This document shows positions 62,901-64,000 of a stretch of 64,000 bases of DNA, piece by piece; within the stretch, counting starts at the first letter, position 1; each line of letters opens with the position of its first letter. Position numbers and translations under genes: made by a program. Origin of the DNA: Toxotes chatareus (taxonomy: Eukaryota > Chordata > Actinopteri > Toxotidae); the NCBI GenBank assembly GCA_016801885.1, contig CM028903.1:2252360-2316359 (forward strand), given 5' to 3'. The notes under the pieces were generated by a model. It was not told the origin of the DNA, did not search any database, and saw only the letters and a list, made by a program, of their open reading frames with translations.

Positions 62901-63877
62901 AAAGTGGTTGAAGGAGGCGCGGTACTCATAGAGCTGCTCCTGGCTGATGCCCTTGGCGTCACGTGTCAGGATCTGGTTCTCGACCTCATTGATTGTTCTG
63001 GCGATAGTGGTCAGCAGCTGTTCCCAGCCCACACGGAGGTGCTGCGGGGGTGGGAGGGGGGAGACATGTTATACTGTGTCCTCCAGAGTTTTTAGTATTC
63101 TGGCAAGAGTGTGTGTGTGTGTGTGTGTGTTACCTCCATTGTGTAGGACGTGTACTGGTTGTCGAAGATGAGGGCCTCCTGGATGAGCTGGTGGAATCCC
63201 TCCAGCTTGTTGATTTCAGGCATGTAAGACATGATGCTCTTCTGGTATTCCTTCAGATTGGTCAGCTGGTCCTCCAGAGTGCCGTTCATTTCAATGGATA
63301 TCCTGCCAATTTCCTGCCACACACACACACACGCATATATTTACTTTGCTGCTGCCCTTAAAATGCAGCACAGTGTGAAATCTTTAGAAGACGATCTGAA
63401 GAAAGTCGTCACACAGCAGAAATTGAGGTTGTTGTGCTGCAGGTACATAAAGAACGTCTGCAAAACTAGTGAACAAATAAAGAATATGAGTAAGTACAAT
63501 CAGAAACCCACACAACTGAGCGTACCTATCTGAAAACTCTGAAACACACTCGTGTCCTTTCAAACTGAAAACGTTATCATGAACATTCCCAGCACCAAAG
63601 CTCCTAAACCCGGCCGATGCTTTTCCCTCTGAGCTCACTGTTTTACAATGTTGGCCGGAAAACTGTGACAAACTACACACAGCTGAGGAAAGACGAGCCG
63701 CTTCAACACAACGGTGAGCACACACGTGGGCTGAGCCGTTACCTCCATCTTCTCCTGTATGTAGGCTCCGACCGTGTTGGCCTGAGTGGCGAACGTGGCT
63801 CTCAGAGTGTCGTTGGAGTTCTGCTTGTTAAGCTCATCCTGCAGGGCGTTGTCACGCAGAGGCACCATGGCCATTGC
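59314..63877 (-). CDS. actn4: Alpha-actinin (non-muscle ACTN4/ACTN1 class), 3' part of a spliced gene
   Basis: Alpha-actinin is an antiparallel dimer that crosslinks actin filaments at focal adhesions, cell junctions and stress fibres. Six constitutive or alternative segments plus one extra alternative exon give about 286 codons (non-muscle form) or 281 (smooth-muscle form). In order they encode the end of the spectrin-like rod, EF-hand 1, EF-hand 2 and the terminal GESDL, which in this family binds PDZ domains. All introns are GT-AG and all junctions fall between codons. ACTN4-like traits are NHFDK before EF-hand 1, GYDVEND, TETTDTDTADQVIASFK and GPDAVPGALDY. ACTN1-like traits are NYIT, APYTGPD and ALDYMSF. 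The family call is firm; the paralogue call is moderate and made from memory of the families. The 5' part (actin-binding domain and most of the rod) lies beyond the right edge of the window. Confidence 0.95.
59753..59911 (-). CDS. actn4: alpha-actinin exon, EF-hand 2 (53 codons)
   Basis: This 159-nt exon starts GDGEFARIMGIVDPNGSGAV, continues TFQAFIDFM and ends KILAADK. It encodes the second EF-hand. The loop D-P-N-G-S-G-A-V-T-F-Q-A lacks the position-12 acid, so it is the usual non-calcium-binding partner hand of vertebrate actinins. The acceptor is TTGCCAG and the donor GTGAGT. It can follow either alternative EF-hand-1 exon without a frame change. Confidence 0.97.
60644..60709 (-). CDS. 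actn4: alpha-actinin alternative EF-hand-1 exon, smooth-muscle type (22 codons)
   Basis: This 66-nt exon encodes KRSGQMVSDDFRALLISTGN plus SL. It is the same length and frame as the mammalian smooth-muscle exon (KKTGMM...DFRACLISMGY type). Joined after HFDK, loop position 3 becomes lysine and position 12 aspartate, so calcium ligands are lost; the smooth-muscle form is known to be calcium-insensitive. The splice sites are weak: acceptor GGCCCACAG without a close pyrimidine run, and donor GTACTG. These fit a regulated exon. Changes such as C to L and Y to N suggest relaxed constraint. Including both alternative exons would also keep the frame. Confidence 0.85.
60730..60900 (-). promoter_or_regulatory. 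pyrimidine-rich intronic tract upstream of the smooth-muscle actinin exon
   Basis: In the RNA sense this stretch is rich in UCUU, CUCUCU and U runs and sits directly upstream of the 66-nt alternative exon. In mammals the actinin smooth-muscle/non-muscle choice is controlled by PTB on pyrimidine tracts and antagonised by CELF proteins, so this is the natural place for such control. The role is inferred from position and composition. Confidence 0.4.
61804..61884 (-). CDS. actn4: alpha-actinin alternative EF-hand-1 exon, non-muscle type (27 codons)
   Basis: This 81-nt exon encodes DHSGALMAEEFKACLISLGY and then DVENDKQ. Joined to the upstream HFDK it makes the loop D-K-D-H-S-G-A-L-M-A-E-E. That loop has acidic or hydroxyl ligands at positions 1, 3 and 5 and glutamate at 12, so it should bind calcium. 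Calcium binding lowers actin affinity in non-muscle actinins. The length equals that of the mammalian non-muscle exon (often called 19a). The acceptor is TCTCAG and the donor GTAGGA. The exon lies 5' of the smooth-muscle-type exon, as in mammals. Confidence 0.95.
62895..63041 (-). CDS. actn4: alpha-actinin exon, rod-to-EF-hand linker (49 codons)
   Basis: This 147-nt exon encodes HLRVGWEQLLTTIARTINEV, then a near-invariant stretch through ILTRDAKGISQEQ, and ends YRASFNHFDK. It holds the last rod helix, the neck, and the entering helix of EF-hand 1 up to loop residues D and K. The CAG acceptor follows a C-rich tract and the donor is GTCAGG, a weaker site. A weak donor here fits a place where the next exon is chosen between two alternatives. 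Family-typical EFRASF reads EYRASF, a conservative change. Confidence 0.96.
63134..63313 (-). CDS. actn4: alpha-actinin exon, spectrin-like repeat 4 (60 codons)
   Basis: This 180-nt exon starts EIGRISIEMNGTLEDQL and ends NQYTSYTME. It forms most of the last spectrin-like triple helix, including the well-conserved HQLIQEALIFDN. The acceptor is GGCAG after a GT-rich tract and the donor is GTAACA. In the RNA sense the upstream intron ends in a (GU)n tract, and the downstream intron begins with a complementary (AC)n tract three bases after the splice site. That is unusual and is discussed in the findings. Skipping the exon would keep the frame and delete 60 residues of the rod. Confidence 0.95.
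63743..63877 (-). CDS. actn4: alpha-actinin exon, end of rod repeat 3 / start of repeat 4 (45 codons)
   Basis: This is the most 5' exon in the window, 135 nt. Its acceptor is TAG and its donor is GTAACG directly after ATGGAG. It encodes a segment starting AMAMVPLRDNAL and ending YIQEKME, the linker helix between spectrin-like repeats of the rod. It corresponds to the vertebrate segment with QLVP..RD..L and QAN..G.WIQ.KME. The first three residues and the middle are less conserved than the EF-hand exons; the usual GPWIQ is GAYIQ here. Reading begins in phase 0 after the acceptor. Confidence 0.9.
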
Positions 63878-64000
63878 CTACAAAACAACAGACACAGACA
63901 TTAGAAACACTCACAACTGTAACAGAAAGCACCTGTAGCTGCACCTACACACACACACACACACACACACACATCTCTAAATACACATTTCAGTACACAC

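Overview
The window is vertebrate nuclear DNA, most likely from a ray-finned (teleost) fish. The evidence is one multi-exon vertebrate gene with GT-AG introns, very dense CA/GT microsatellites, CpG-rich promoter-like islands in AT-richer surroundings, and an interspersed-repeat pattern I associate with teleosts. There are no operons, ribosome binding sites or other bacterial features. Most long open frames are microsatellite translations or chance.

Right end (59.3-63.9 kb, minus strand): the 3' part of a non-muscle alpha-actinin gene, nearer ACTN4 than ACTN1 in my reading. It covers the end of the spectrin-like rod, the two C-terminal EF-hands and the terminal GESDL. Every exon has consensus splice boundaries and consistent phase 0. 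Two alternative EF-hand-1 exons are present: an 81-nt non-muscle type with intact calcium ligands and a 66-nt smooth-muscle type with lost ligands. The 3' end of the transcript probably lies in 58.0-59.3 kb. That stretch includes a 22-nt C run, and a perfect 14-bp RFX-type X-box palindrome lies within or just past it.

56.4-56.9 kb (minus strand): a CpG island with a candidate two-exon gene for a 44-residue protein I do not recognise. 48.6-52.6 kb: candidate plus-strand exons of unknown identity, then CTCF-like motifs. 40.9-43.1 kb: a second CpG island with three strong minus-strand 5' splice sites, which looks like the 5' end of a long minus-strand gene. A 38-nt candidate microexon at 11.6 kb, one at 31.2 kb and one at 39.0 kb could belong to it.

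The rest (about 1-40 kb and 43-56 kb) looks intronic or intergenic. It contains CA/GT arrays, a 12-bp two-state minisatellite with a 192-bp higher-order duplication, a 537-bp pentanucleotide array, two long polypurine tracts, a 104-bp perfect inverted repeat, several near-perfect palindromes and two transposon-like remnants. I identified no complete known protein-coding gene left of 59 kb.
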